Shown: positions 21,812 to 34,800, counted from the first letter of the stretch. The stretch: DNA of 64,000 nt from Oscarella lobularis (GCF_947507565.1 NC_089184.1:1488001-1552000), one strand, 5' to 3'. The notes: generated by a model from the letters alone, not told the origin. Numbers and translations: made by a program.

Positions 21812-21889
21812 CGGACGACGAGGAGTGTTCAGTGTTATGCCACGTGGCACCTGGTGAGATCGCCCGTATTAGGAAAGGAGTACACAGTA
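21812..21889. promoter_or_regulatory. 78-bp bidirectional promoter, USO1 / synergin gamma
   Basis: The two start codons face outward with 78 bp between them. Near the centre is a perfect 12-bp palindrome, TGCCACGTGGCA (21838-21849), containing the E-box CACGTG. No TATA box. Both 5' UTRs and both promoters must fit here or overlap the opposite gene's first exon. Confidence 0.65.
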
Positions 21890-24800
21890 ATGGATCAGCG
21901 CTTTCCGTAAGGCAGTCTGCTATACAAAACGAATCCTCTATCTAAGGAGACGCATTTAGGTACAACTTCGGTGGCGGGACACCTCAGCAGGGTCACGGTA
22001 TGGGAAATTGCCTCGTGATCCGGAGAGGACGTTAATCTTTCGCTTAGGCTTTGGAGGATATCCTCAGCAGAATTTTCAGCCCGGCTACAATGCGCAAACT
22101 CAAGCCATGTACCCAGGCCAGCAACCAAATTTTCAGGTACGTTCATGTCAGAGAAGCATTACTAATGTAGCACTTTTCAGTACAATCAACCGTACATGAT
22201 GGGACAGGGACAGCCGGGTCACGGTCAAATTCAGGCCCAGTTTCATCCCCATCAGATGCATCAGATGCATCAGCAGATGCACCAGCAACAGCAGCAGCAG
22301 CAGGAGTTCCTTCAGCGACAGCAACAACAACTTTTGGAACAGCAAAAGAAGGCGGAGGAAGAAGAGCGTCGGAGGCTGGCGGAAGCGCAAAAGCAACGAG
22401 ATTTTCAATTTCAAAAGCAACGATTACAGGCAATGGGAGCGAGTCGGGGAAGCTCGAAGACGATTGACGACCTATTTGGGAAAGCGTTGACTGGATTTGC
22501 ATCCAGCTCAGCGAGGTCAACTAAAAGGAGAGAGATGCCAGCACCAGCGCCAGCACCAGCATCGGCACCAGCTCCAGCTCCGGCGCCAGCTCCAGCGCCC
22601 AATCCAAGTGGGCAAGGTACTACTTAGCAGCAGACGAGTACCTACCAATACGTTGCATTTTTAGATGACTGGTCTGATTTTTCCCAAGCGTCTTCCGCGT
22701 CTGTTAGTGTGGCACCGCCTCAGCTTCAATCCCAATCACAGCCACTTGGATCGATTCCTAATCCAACGCCTAATGGTAGTATATATAATAGATGATATCC
22801 TAGTATTGACCAACTTTTCTCCTTCTTGATACAGTTGGTGCGACGGCGTCGACGTACGATAACCTTATGCAGAAGTCGCTCGTCGGCATGGCTGATCCGT
22901 CTTCCATCGCCGCCCGTCAACGCAGTTTTACTCCACCTTCCGTACCCAAGTTCATTCCTCAGAAAGACGAGCGAACGTTTCAGCAATCTGACAAGTCGAG
23001 AGTGTGGGGTTCTAGCGTCGCCAGCAGCGCTGGCCAATTTTCTGGACTCTTCGTTCAAGAACCCGAATTCGACGACTTTCAATCGGCTCCAGTCGCCGCT
23101 GTTCCGTCTCCGGCCGTTGTCAGTCAGCAGTCGACTCTTCCGCCTTGGTGTCATCCCACTTCGCCTCTAGTACCCTCGCTGTTTAAACGAATCTTCGCCA
23201 AATGTCGAGACTCGCAGGACGGACACGTCGACACGAATCTCGTATTTCCGATCCTATCTGCGTCCGGACTACCGAGACCAACGTTGAGATCAATCTGGTC
23301 TGTTGCGAACAAGACGACTCCCGGAAAGCTGAACGAGACCGAATTGTACGCCGTTCTTGGTTTAGTCGCTTGCGCTCAATCGGGTCAAACCGATCTCACG
23401 TTGGCCACTATAGCTGGACTGCCTCAGGCGCCCGTTCCTAGTCTAACTGGAGTCGATTTTGAGGAAATTCAAGCTGAAGGGCATGTTGCTGTTTCTGCTG
23501 CAGGCGTCAGCGGTTCTACAGCTCCTGCGTCGTCTTTTGCTCTCGGCGGTACGTTGTTGACGGTGGGCAGTAGCGGGGAGAGGACGCCGACTCCGCAACC
23601 AGCACCGGTCCCCCCTGCGGTTGTTTCCAATTCCGTCGACGACAAGTACAACGTTTTTCGCGACACCCCAAGTGGTAGCATACAGCCGACACCGTCTCTT
23701 CCCTTGCAACCGTTGCCGACTCCTTCCGGGGAAAAGGACGGGGGTTCCTCTGAAGGCTTCGCCCAGTCTTCTTCTACTTCCCTTGACAAGTACAGCGTTT
23801 TTCGCGACACCCCAAGTGGTAGCCTACAGCCGACACCGCCTCCTCCCTTGCAACCGACTCCTTCTGGGGACAAGGACGGTGGTTTGTCATCTGAAGGCTT
23901 CGCGCCTACTTCCCTTGACAAGTACAGCGTCTTTCGCGACACCCCAAGTGGTAGTATACAGCCGTCGCCGTCTTTTCCCTTGGAACCTTCGCCTACTCCT
24001 GGGGACAAGGACGGTGGCTCGTCATCTGTAGGCTTCGCGCAGCCCACCGCTTCTCTTGACAAGTACAGCGTGTTTCAGACCATAGAAGCTCCATCAACAG
24101 AAGGAGAAGTCAAGTTGGAGCAGCCAGGTGTTCCAGCAGCTCCGTCTTCAACTGGCACTGACTCATTTTCGGCGTTTCAGACAGCAGGTACAGCGACAGA
24201 CGAAACTGCGTGGGGAGCCTTTTCTCAGTTATCCCCTTCCGTCTCTAAATCAATCGACCCTATTTCAAATGCTCAAATGGATACTCACTTTGCTACTGCT
24301 ACTTCTGCTGCCGAAGCAATTGCTCCTAAGCCAACCCCGCAGCAGCAGCAAGGAATTGAGTCAGAAATTACGTTAGAGGAAAAGTCGCCAGAATCTAATG
24401 CATCGCAGCCGCGAACTCTTTTGGCGTTGGCTAGCATGGGAGACGACGAAAAGGGCGCGGCCGAGGCGAAAGAGGTGGCGAGGGAAGCACCAGTGGCTGA
24501 CAGTACGACTGACGACTTCGGAGATTTTGACTCGGCTTTTGGAACGGCTGCCGTCACCTCAGTGCCAACTGTACCACCTGTACCACCTGTCACAGTCAGC
24601 GACGAGTTCGGCGAATTCACTTGGACGGACAAAGTGTCTGAAGCGGCCAGTGGCAGCGGAACAAAGTCGTCGTCTTTTCAAAGGGCGGAGTCGTCGATGC
24701 TAGCCAAAGTCAACGTGACGTCAGAAAATCTTTCCGATTTATCGGCTTTGGCCGACCTGACGATACAGCCCGTCGTCGCCAAATCGCCAGCGACTTCAGA

Positions 24801-25882
24801 CGTTTCAACTGCTGACGATTCCTTTCGTGCTTTCACATCGGCCGAGCCGCAGGGACCGTCGGTTTCCGCCCCGGCGGCGGCACCGTCGATTGTGTCTGAG
24901 TTTGATCTCGGCATTGGGGACGCCAAGGCGTCGGAGTCCCAAGTGGCGGAGCTCGGCACAACGGGACTTGAATCGTTTCACTGGGATCCGACAAGCGTGT
25001 TCAAGTCGAACGATTCCGCGCCGACGGCGACAAATTTCGGTGGACAAGTTCCTATGCTTGGCGTCCAGTACGAGTCCGTTGCTAAGGTATTCCACTTAGG
25101 AACACTTGTCAAGTGTGTCGAGATGTTTTCCATTCGTATAGGAGGACAATCTGCATGCGACGGCTTGGCGACGTTGCGTCGAGGCCTGCTGTGCCGATTT
25201 GGAAACAGCCTGCAATGCTGTTCGACAGATCGACACTTCTGAGGTTAAAGACGAAATCCTGGCGACAGAAGCCGGCCGCAAATATTTTTCAGGTCACAAA
25301 CCACGACGCCAAAATCGTAATTATAATCGACGAATTCTTTAGGCGTCACGGAAATCTATCGCGTCGCTCGACGAATAAAGGCATCCGGTAAGACGTTTCT
25401 AAATCGCGAGCAATTGATCGTCGCTGACTAAAATTCATAAACCAGCCCACGATATCGAAGATTTAGGTAGCCTGTGGACTGACCTCGATACGAAGTGGAT
25501 CCCAGTGAGAGATTTTCTGAGTGGCACCCCTCTCCAGGTGAGCGACCTATGTACCTATTAGAACCACAGTTTTATTAATTTTCATTTCAAGCCAACGCCG
25601 GAGTCACTTGACTTTTCGAGCTACGTCCTTCCACCCGGCGTCAGCTCGCCGGACACGGCCTGCGGCGTATCTCTCTTGGACGTCGCCAAGGCCGAACGAG
25701 AGGCACTACCGCGAGATTGGCGAGGCAGCAGCACGACTACATCGGCGGAAAACGCTGCGACGCCAAACAACGGCATATTGGCGTACGGTGGACGGCGTTA
25801 CTTCGCCGCCTGCGCCAACTACTGGTGCAATCGAGTCGAATCGGTTCTACCTGCGCTGCCACTACGCAACCCGTTACTGTAA
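21890..25882 (+). CDS. SYNRG: Synergin gamma (AP-1 gamma-ear binding protein)
   Basis: It binds the gamma-adaptin ear of AP-1 on trans-Golgi and endosome membranes. Ten exons: 21890-21906, 21960-21997, 22048-22136, 22181-22616, 22665-22775, 22835-25086, 25142-25292, 25343-25387, 25446-25537 and 25592-25882, giving 1173 aa (human 1314). Order: Gly/Gln-rich N-terminus; Gln/Glu-rich helix; DDWSDFSQ; an EH domain with FPILSASGLPRPTLRSIW and ANKTTPGKLNETELYAVL; three and a half tandem copies of a DKYSVFRDTPSGS unit; DDFGDFDSAFG and DEFGEFTW, the acidic-phenylalanine ear-binding type; a C-terminal helical domain (AWRRCVEACCADLETACNAV, VTEIYRVARRIKAS) and a final block with SLDFSSYVLPPGVSSPDTAC and YFAACANYWCNRVE. 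The end matches the human protein closely. Confidence 0.95.
23638..24075 (+). repeat. In-frame tandem repeat inside synergin gamma
   Basis: Units starting at about 23638, 23783, 23916 and 24056 (133-145 bp) each encode DKYxVF, the first three followed by RDTPSGS, a Pro/Thr/Ser spacer and a DKDGGS-type end. DNA identity between units is high, showing recent tandem duplication of a motif that occurs as DKYxxF singles in vertebrate synergin. Confidence 0.85.
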
Positions 25883-26020
25883 CGATAAAGGGAGGGGGAG
25901 GAGAGGGGACTTCTAAAAAGAAGTCATCGGTTTGGTTGATTAGACGAATAGAAGGAATAAATAGCAGACTCAATATCGGGGGAATTTACAGGGGAGCCGT
26001 TGTACGCTCGCGCGCATTTT
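25883..26020. other. Convergent 3' interval, synergin gamma / homeobox gene
   Basis: 138 bp between two stop codons, with AATAAA at about 25957 for the plus-strand gene. Nothing else recognised. Confidence 0.35.
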
Positions 26021-26807
<787 letters not shown>

Positions 26808-27280
26808 AACGTGTACGAGTAGATGGCCAGCCCTCCGAGTATAAACGACAACAAGAGGAGGAGTTGAAAGAGCCCAGGCGGCGAATCCTATTGGCAGTCG
26901 AACTGCATTCTTCTCATTACGTGCGTCTAAGCACTTTGACGCGACCTGGCGTCAATTGCCAGTCGAGAACGAGTGGTTCCACCCCAAAACGATTCTCGAC
27001 GCGCCTATCGCTCCCCCGGCTACCCGAACCCGCGCTCGCGCACCTACGTTTACATATCCTAATCATTCGACTCGGCGAAGTCGAAGAGGACGAAGGGGAA
27101 TCGAGCAAACGATCGCACCAGAATCGTCGCCGCCTGAGAGAGCCGAGAAGACGGTAAATGGTACCACCATCGGGAGTGTTATGAGCAGGTGAAAGTTTTA
27201 AGCGTCACAACGGCATTTAGCGCTGCGACGCTCATTATTTTCGTACAAAAGAGAGGGAGGGATGTGAGTCGAGGGAAAAT
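26808..27280. promoter_or_regulatory. Intergenic: homeobox promoter side and MAP2K5 3' end
   Basis: 473 bp, one of the longer gaps in the genic half, upstream of the homeobox gene and downstream of the MAP2K5 stop. Open frames of 97 and 78 aa on the plus strand are rich in Arg and Ser/Pro and look non-coding. It may hold regulatory sequence for the homeobox gene, but I see no definite site. Confidence 0.4.
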
Positions 27281-29991
27281 CTAGCTCATATCTATAGACA
27301 AGGGGCTCTGGCCGCGCCAATAGTCATCTCTACCCGCGCCCGTTCGATTTGTACCTGTAGCCGGCTCCGGCGACGTCGTCGTCATCGTGGAGTCAAGTGC
27401 GAGTCCAGCTGAAGCGATAACGCCACCTCCTCCGGCACCAATGGAGTTAATGCTTTGATTTGAGCCACGAGCGACCAGTGAGCCCGAGCTGGAGCTCCGT
27501 CGATGACGACGAAACGCTTCGAGAGAGCGGCACACCCATGCGGAGATGACGGCGACGTTGCCGTCGTCGCATGCGACGATGAAAGGATGACGCTAAGGGG
27601 GAAAATAAAAAGACGAGACTATAGCTGAATAGGCGGTACATATCCGCAGATATACTAATAGCGCATCCACCGTCGGTCTCTGGTCGGGAGACTTCTGCAA
27701 ACTGCGTAATAGACGTGTGAGATGAACGCCGAAATGTACGTGTGACGTACCACTGTAGGGAGAAGTCGATGCAAGGGGGAGAGAACTGATCTGTAGTCAA
27801 TCTCCGAGGATCCTATGAACAGAAACGTCTAAAAGATGCCCTGTAATCGAAGAACGTGGCTGTTTACCTCGTTTACAATGCACTGTAACAGTTCAATAGG
27901 CTAAAAGCACGAACGTTACATAGAGGAAGCAGAAGAGAGAGAGAAAGAGAGAGCTAACACTCACCAACATGCCGTCTGATCTCATACCGGACTAAACAAA
28001 AAAAAAAGTTGGGAAAGGGTCACATGGATTGATTCCTTCGCTTACCCCAGAGAATGGAAAGTGTCCCAAGGCGAGCTAGGAAAAAAACAAATTGCGAGAA
28101 GCGAGAAGAGAAAGCCTCTCGTAGTCTACCTCAACAAACGTCATCCCTAAGCTCCACACGTCTGACTGAGCGCGATATTCTCCGCCTAAGACTCTTTCAG
28201 GCTATAAAAACATCCAAGACACGATGAAAGAATAGTAGCAGGCCGACTGACCGCCATGTAAGCGTTAGTTCCGACGAACGTCTTTGCAATTGAATTTACC
28301 AACTAAACAGAGCACAGTAGATGTGACAAGAGCGTCAACATCGCAAAAACCTGCACACTGACGCCAAAGTCGCACAATTTAACCGAACCGCGCGTATTGA
28401 CTAGCACGTTCGACGGTTTCACGTCTAGATAAAATGAAATTTTCCGACGTGTCATTAGATAATGCAACTATTCATGCCTCGATGCATTATTTTTAGACTC
28501 CAGAGATAATGAAGGCCCTTGAGTATCTGAATTTGAAGTATTGACCACCCTTACTGCAGTGAAATAAAAAAAAACTGGACTTACAGCAACCGTTATTCGA
28601 CCGAGAACAATCTCTGGAACTATACCATACATGTCAAGAGAGCCACCTGAATTCAAGGAGGAAATTCTAATATGCAAATCAATAACAACAATGCGAACCG
28701 TCCATATACTCCGTTGAAATCGATATTCTAGAATATCGTGAGCACCCATTTAGCGAGAAAAGAAGATCAGTTTGACTTCCTAGTACCTGTTCTCCACGAA
28801 GAAGGATCCATAGAAGCCAATTATGTACGGCGACTGGCACTGAGACAAGAGTTGGGTTCTTAAAATCAGACGCCATTCAGTTTCACCTGATGAAGCACTT
28901 CCAATTCCGAGAGAATCTGCTTCTGTTCCTCCAACGTTACGTCGAGAGGAATCACCTAATATGTATAAGCGAGAAATGACAGCAAGGCAATGCAGTAGAA
29001 AAAAGAGTTTGCATTGCCTTGACTGCAATGATTTGCTTCGAAGGCTGGTGAAGGGCTCTACACATACCAGAAAAGGTGCATACAAAAAGTTTACACGAAA
29101 GAGATGAAGATTACCTGTATACTGTGCCTCCATTGCCCTGACCAAGGACGTCCAAATAGGACAGATCAGGAGGACTAACCTTCAATCACAAAGACACTAC
29201 TTCTAACCATTATCATCAGACATCTTCATTACAACGTACTTGTCCTGCTGATACGAGAGCTTGCAGGTCGTCTCCACTCTTCTTCCTATCACTGCATAGA
29301 CGTAAATAAAAATCAGGCGACAACCGTTTCTATGCATCTTGCCTTCCGCTGCCGCCTCCTCCGTTGCGAGCTCCCGCCGTCGGAGCAGCTCTCGGATTAA
29401 CCTGCCAAGCTACAATAAAAACGAGGTCCAACGCAGGTCACAGCTTCATTCACACCGTTAGCGAATGCCAATTACGCTTGATTCCCGAACGTTGACCTAC
29501 AGTAGGAAAAGAAATCAATAAAAAATAATCATTTTTCTTTGTGTCTGACTAACCTTTGGGAAAAATCTCGAGATGCAGAGATCGAGCTCCCAGTTGATCA
29601 CACCTCCAGAAATACTGAAACAAAAAATTCCAAAAAGGCTACGATACGAGAGACCGCGTCCTCCTACGTATTCAATCATTGCCGCCAGCTCTTCGTCACT
29701 TCGAACGGTTATACGATCCCCGTCCTCGTCTTCGTCTGAATAAATAAAAGCGTCTCGCGTTTCGGCGTGGTTTCGCGAAATGACGCCTCCCGCTTACAAT
29801 CGAAAGCGTTCGGGACGATATGAGGCAGCAATCGGGTTAGAACGTCCTTAGAAGAGACATAGAGAGACCGACGCGACTCGTCGTCGCGAGTTTCTTATTA
29901 CGATGACGTTTAGAAAGCTAATAGGCGACGGTACGGTCCAGTCGGCGTCCTCGCTCGCTCCAAGGTCGGTGCATTTTATTCGAAGGACCAT
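27281..29991 (-). CDS. MAP2K5: MAP kinase kinase 5 (MEK5)
   Basis: A dual-specificity kinase that activates ERK5. 23 exons give 491 aa in 2.7 kb: 29908-29991, 29798-29846, 29668-29735, 29554-29614, 29476-29496, 29343-29409, 29240-29291, 29115-29179, 29018-29057, 28887-28955, 28787-28839, 28699-28727, 28585-28646, 28478-28526, 28351-28424, 28252-28302, 28130-28201, 28046-28075, 27965-27991, 27868-27900, 27751-27812, 27656-27701 and 27281-27592. The N-terminal PB1 domain starts [20 protein letters not shown] and carries the OPCA core [17 protein letters not shown]. Kinase: Gly loop GQGNGGTVY, Lys169 in IAVK, HRD with Asp257, DFG at 275-277, activation loop [18 protein letters not shown] with Ser285 and Thr289. 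[11 protein letters not shown] and GHPFI-like DHPFI-region match MEK5. The Ser/Gly-rich tail is longer than in vertebrates. Three introns use GC donors. Confidence 0.95.
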
Positions 29992-30126
29992 GGGGAAGGG
30001 ATATTCGGGAGCGGCGGCCATGAACGATGAGGTTTACAAAGAGAACTCCGCTTCCGTCATCACGTAAGAAGGTCCGGGCAAGTGCGAGGTCACCGAGGTG
30101 ACTAAACAGAGACTATCCCCCCCGAA
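29992..30126. promoter_or_regulatory. Divergent promoter interval, MAP2K5 / LAS2-like
   Basis: 135 bp between opposed start codons. An inverted pair GTCAC/GTGAC with a 4-nt spacer lies at about 30089-30102 and a CGTCATCACGT stretch near 30055-30065 resembles a CRE/ATF half-site region. No TATA box. Confidence 0.45.
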
Positions 30127-30759
30127 ATGTCTATCGTTGTGAATGGAAAGTCATTCTCGTCGTACTCAGATGCACTTGAAGAGTACCTCAGTTGTTCTTC
30201 GTCAGTTTGTGGGTCGAGGAGCGTCGGATCGGCGACAAACGGCCGAGATTCGGAACGATCGACACTGCCTCAAGTCTTATTCGAGTCGAGTCGCGTCGAA
30301 AGGACGCGAATCGACCTCCGTAACGAGACAAGACGCCTTACGAGAACACAGGGGAGTTCTAGCGTCCCCAATCCCGTCTACGGGCTTGGTCTCAGCACAA
30401 ACGCGGCGGAGCAAAGACCGATCGTGGCAGATGCCGATGTTTTGACGACGACAGACGATCTTTGCTACTGCTCTGCGCAGTTTGGAATGAATTTTTCAGA
30501 TTCTTGTGCTTCGGTCCACAGAGAAGAATTCGACTCGGAGGATCAATTGTCTTCGAATACCGACCAGCTGATTTGCGCCGATCGATTTGGTCAAGCTCAA
30601 TTGGAGAATAATCGCGATCATCAAAATGACTTTTCTCGCTCGTCAGAATTCAGGTCTGGATCAACGGAAACCCTCAAACGATTGCTGTTCAAGATGCAAG
30701 GAATCGCATTAGAGACGATGGATGAGGATGATGATTCTACTACCAGAGAAGATTTCTGA
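30127..30759 (+). CDS. LAS2/C18orf54-like small protein (tentative)
   Basis: A single-exon frame of 210 aa, Ser/Asp/Glu-rich, with no membrane segment or signal peptide. Three short blocks recall vertebrate LAS2 (C18orf54): an N-terminal VVNGKSFSSYSDALEEYLS (like YRSASQALQAYI), a central LTTTDDLC (like SLTTDDLL) and a C-terminal STETLKRLLFKMQGIALE (like PVEALKQMLFNLQAVQE). The order is the same and the spacing compressed. The cellular role of LAS2 is poorly known, so no function is claimed. The good start context, codon use and divergent position next to MAP2K5 support a real gene; the family assignment is inference. Confidence 0.6.
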   Translation: MSIVVNGKSFSSYSDALEEYLSCSSSVCGSRSVGSATNGRDSERSTLPQVLFESSRVERTRIDLRNETRRLTRTQGSSSVPNPVYGLGLSTNAAEQRPIVADADVLTTTDDLCYCSAQFGMNFSDSCASVHREEFDSEDQLSSNTDQLICADRFGQAQLENNRDHQNDFSRSSEFRSGSTETLKRLLFKMQGIALETMDEDDDSTTREDF

Positions 30760-30954
30760 ACGTCTGGGGAATATAAATAAAACACTAACGTGTAGTGTTA
30801 CCTTCAAAGAAGTTATCGACTGCTGTCTCGTGGACGCCTCCTTTCCTGCCAAATTTATCTTTGGCCGTGTAGCTATCTGCTTTCTAGTTTTTGTTTTGTC
30901 TGATTCTTGTTTTTTTTTCACCCATGTTCTAAATGATGAAAGTTGTTCAAAATC
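30760..30954. other. Convergent 3' interval, LAS2-like / PPIB
   Basis: 195 bp between stop codons, T-rich on the plus strand (30905-30918), with AATAAA at 30775-30780 just after the plus-strand stop. Nothing else seen. Confidence 0.4.
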
Positions 30955-31779
<825 letters not shown>

Positions 31780-31876
31780 TGAGGAGGTGCGCTAAAGGCT
31801 CGTGGGCGTTTCCGCATTTCAGCAAACTAAAACAAAATATTTTTTTGAGTTCAGACAGACAAAAGAGCGATTAACG
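31780..31876 (-). promoter_or_regulatory. Short interval between PPIB and the fibrinogen-domain gene
   Basis: Only 97 bp separate the PPIB start from the stop of the fibrinogen-domain gene, both on the minus strand. It must hold the PPIB promoter and the 3' end of the upstream gene. No promoter motif is recognised. Confidence 0.35.
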
Positions 31877-34800
31877 TTACACAGTAGAATATCCTCCAAT
31901 CCACCATTGCGTTGGTGCGAGACTATCCTCGGCACAAGTGTGAAGTGGATCAATATCCTTATACAATCCAAACGAATCTGCTGAATCAATCGGCGGCGGT
32001 TTAGATGACGAAGGAAAATCTCCCATATCATTTAATTTATAGTCAAAGTGGATGTGCTCTGATATTCCTGAATACCACGGCACCATGCAATGACTACACG
32101 ACACTCCGTATAAGCCCATATATTCCATCTGAATATCGTTTCTTGCAGCAGGATGGCTCCTCGCCAAAATATTTCCATTTGCGTTCGTAAATTTGCTTCG
32201 GGCGTAATCTTGATAGGAAACAACAAGGTGCCCAGGTCTTAGCCCACACGTAGCTCTCCAATGGGTCGACGATCCTTTCAAAGACAACATTCTGTCTCTC
32301 GACAATCGGTACGTTACTAAATCAGGCATGTTCTCGTTCACAGGCTTATTCGTTCCGAAAGACGTAAACGGCGATTTCAGATCTTTTCCTTCTGCTTTGT
32401 TTCGAGGAAACGCTTCAATAAGAGTCCAGGCGGCTCCCTTCTCGCTATCAAAATCGCAGAAAACCGAATACGAACGTCCGCGTGTGTCTTCAACCGCATA
32501 TACGCCACTTGTGTTAGTACCACGTCTCAAATGGTCGAGACAGGTTCTATTGGTATAGACACCCAGCCAGTATTGTGTCGTACTGCTTATAGATTTGGTA
32601 CAGGAAAGATCTTTAGGTCGCTTCGTCTCGTAGTTGCCCCAGTAATTAAAGCCGGCGTTTCCTATTGGAGCCTGGCACATAGACGAGGGAGCAAAATGTA
32701 GATGATCGCCAGTTCCTTGACACCAATACAACGAACAGAAAAGGCAAGGTTTTTGAGAGCCAATAGACGATGCATACTCGGTGAGCGTGCACTTACAACC
32801 TGATTTGCCAAATCTTTCCATGACATCGTAGTCAACCAGGGATACAATAGCTGTATCGTTCTTAGCTGCCAGAGGATTGTACGATTCCAGACTCAAACCA
32901 GAAAACCAATTGCACGTTGTACGCCAATGAGTCGAATGATCGGTGACCGTCAACGCGTTGTTGGCTTGCATTCGGTACGCAACGGTGTTCAACGATCGCC
33001 AGTTGGGCGCAGGTCGATCAGAAAAAGACCTGGAGCTGAAACTTTTCACTTCATTTTCAAGTGAAAATGACTCCAACAGAGTCCAGATGACAGTCGGGTT
33101 GGTGAAGTCGCAAAACGCTTCGTACACGTTACTATCTTTGTCGCGGAATGTGTAGACGCCCGTGGCGACGGGTTTTTGAGACTGGTAGAATAGCTGGGAG
33201 CAAGATTCAAAATAACTGAGAGGCTGAGCCTGAGCGTGGACCTCCTAACACAATTAACAATCTATTCCAAATATATATAGATGCTGTAAATTAGTACCTT
33301 GGGTTTGACGTCTTGGTTCGGTGGTGGACTAGGCTGCAGTTGCGTCAGTCTCGCGTCAAAATTCTTATGAAAAATAACAGGTGACTTTGAACGCTGTTTT
33401 CTTAGAAATCTTTTACTTACCGATACACTTGAAGTCAGTTTTGAAACATTCGACTGCAATTCTGACAAAACGTCTCCTACGTCCAGATTCTAAGAAGGAA
33501 AGCAGCTGTCGCTAAGACGTAACTACTAATAAATCTTCTATTTACCGATACGCTAGAAGACAAATTTAGCTGCAACTCTGTTATAACGTCTTTCAATCCA
33601 GCATTTCTGGTCAAGGAGGCTGTCTTTAGCGACTCTACCTACGCAGTAAAATAAAGACAAATGATGTTGTCATAAATACATACATGAATACACTGTTCAG
33701 GAAAATTTTGAACTGAGGCCCCCAACGCGACTACAAGAGTTTAGACCGATAAAAATTCACAGAAACGAGCCTCTTGTGACTGTGACCAACTGCAAACGCA
33801 AAGTACAGTCAGTACAAAGCATCCTTGGAACCGAAGCCCCCTTCTGCGCCCACGAGACCGTTAAACGTTCAAAAAACGCGCCTCCTACGCGTACAAAACT
33901 TTTAAAAAGTACAAAAAAGATTACGACACATGATACAAACCACACGGAAGACGGTGCTATGGAGGTTTATCCCTATCAGAGGTGCCTCACAGGCGCAGCG
34001 GAGAGAGTGGACGTAGGAAGGCCGAAGCCCTTGTCAAGTGAGGACATTGACCAGCCACCAGGCTTGATGGTCACACCTTGGGGTTTTATTTATGGTATAT
34101 CTCTCAACTACACAGTACATATTCTAATAAACACACAGACAGGGGCACTAGGGGGTTTAGAGGGAATGGTGTGTGGTGAAGCACCTTATTGGGGAGAGTT
34201 GCCTGCTCCCTTCTATCCTAGCCACAATCTCTTGCTCCTGCTACTGATAAGTACATGTAAATGCTGGGTATTTATATAGGAACCCCACCGGGCTACCACG
34301 ACTGCAGCTTTTCATCATCAAAACGTGTGCCGTTTGAACCGAGACCTATGCCAATCGGTTTCAAATGCAATTTTGACCGCGATGTTGAAATCGATTTTGT
34401 TCCAAATCAATTGAAAAACGAGAAAGGACGACGACTAACGCCTGCTACGTACGTAAGACACGCCCTGTCACGCTACATTGACGCAACCGTGACGCAGTAC
34501 GCGCGATCGCTACGAAATGCTTTATACGCGAAGTAGAAGCGAGAAATCGGCTGCGAAGTACATTGTGAGTCTATTCTAAAGACATTCAGTCGCTATTTGA
34601 ACGCGAAAAGCGATCGGATAGGCAGCGACGGCAATACGCTTGGTCAGCAAAAATCAAAGGTGGTATGCCGGCTCTATAAATGGCAACCAAACGTGCGCTA
34701 CACTAAGACTGGCGATCAGACAGACGCTCACAGCGAAATATTTGACTGCTTAGCGGTGAGCCGCTGGTTGGTTCTCGTCAAATTAAATAACCGGAGAGTG

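Noticed and set aside
21812-21850. Upstream extension of USO1 to 21850
   Set aside because: The codon at 21850 is GTG on the coding strand, and the family start aligns with ATG 21811.
22143-22602. Minus-strand Leu/Ala-rich frames opposite synergin gamma
   Set aside because: Shadows of CAG/CCA-rich coding sequence for Gln and Ala/Pro runs.
26864-27192. 97- and 78-codon frames between the homeobox gene and MAP2K5
   Set aside because: No recognised motif, Arg-rich composition typical of non-coding frames here, and their position fits a promoter and UTR.
33776-34279. 167-aa open frame in the second dispersed repeat as a host gene
   Set aside because: It lies in an intron of another gene, has no recognised domain, and the equivalent frame in copy 1 is shortened by a deletion.
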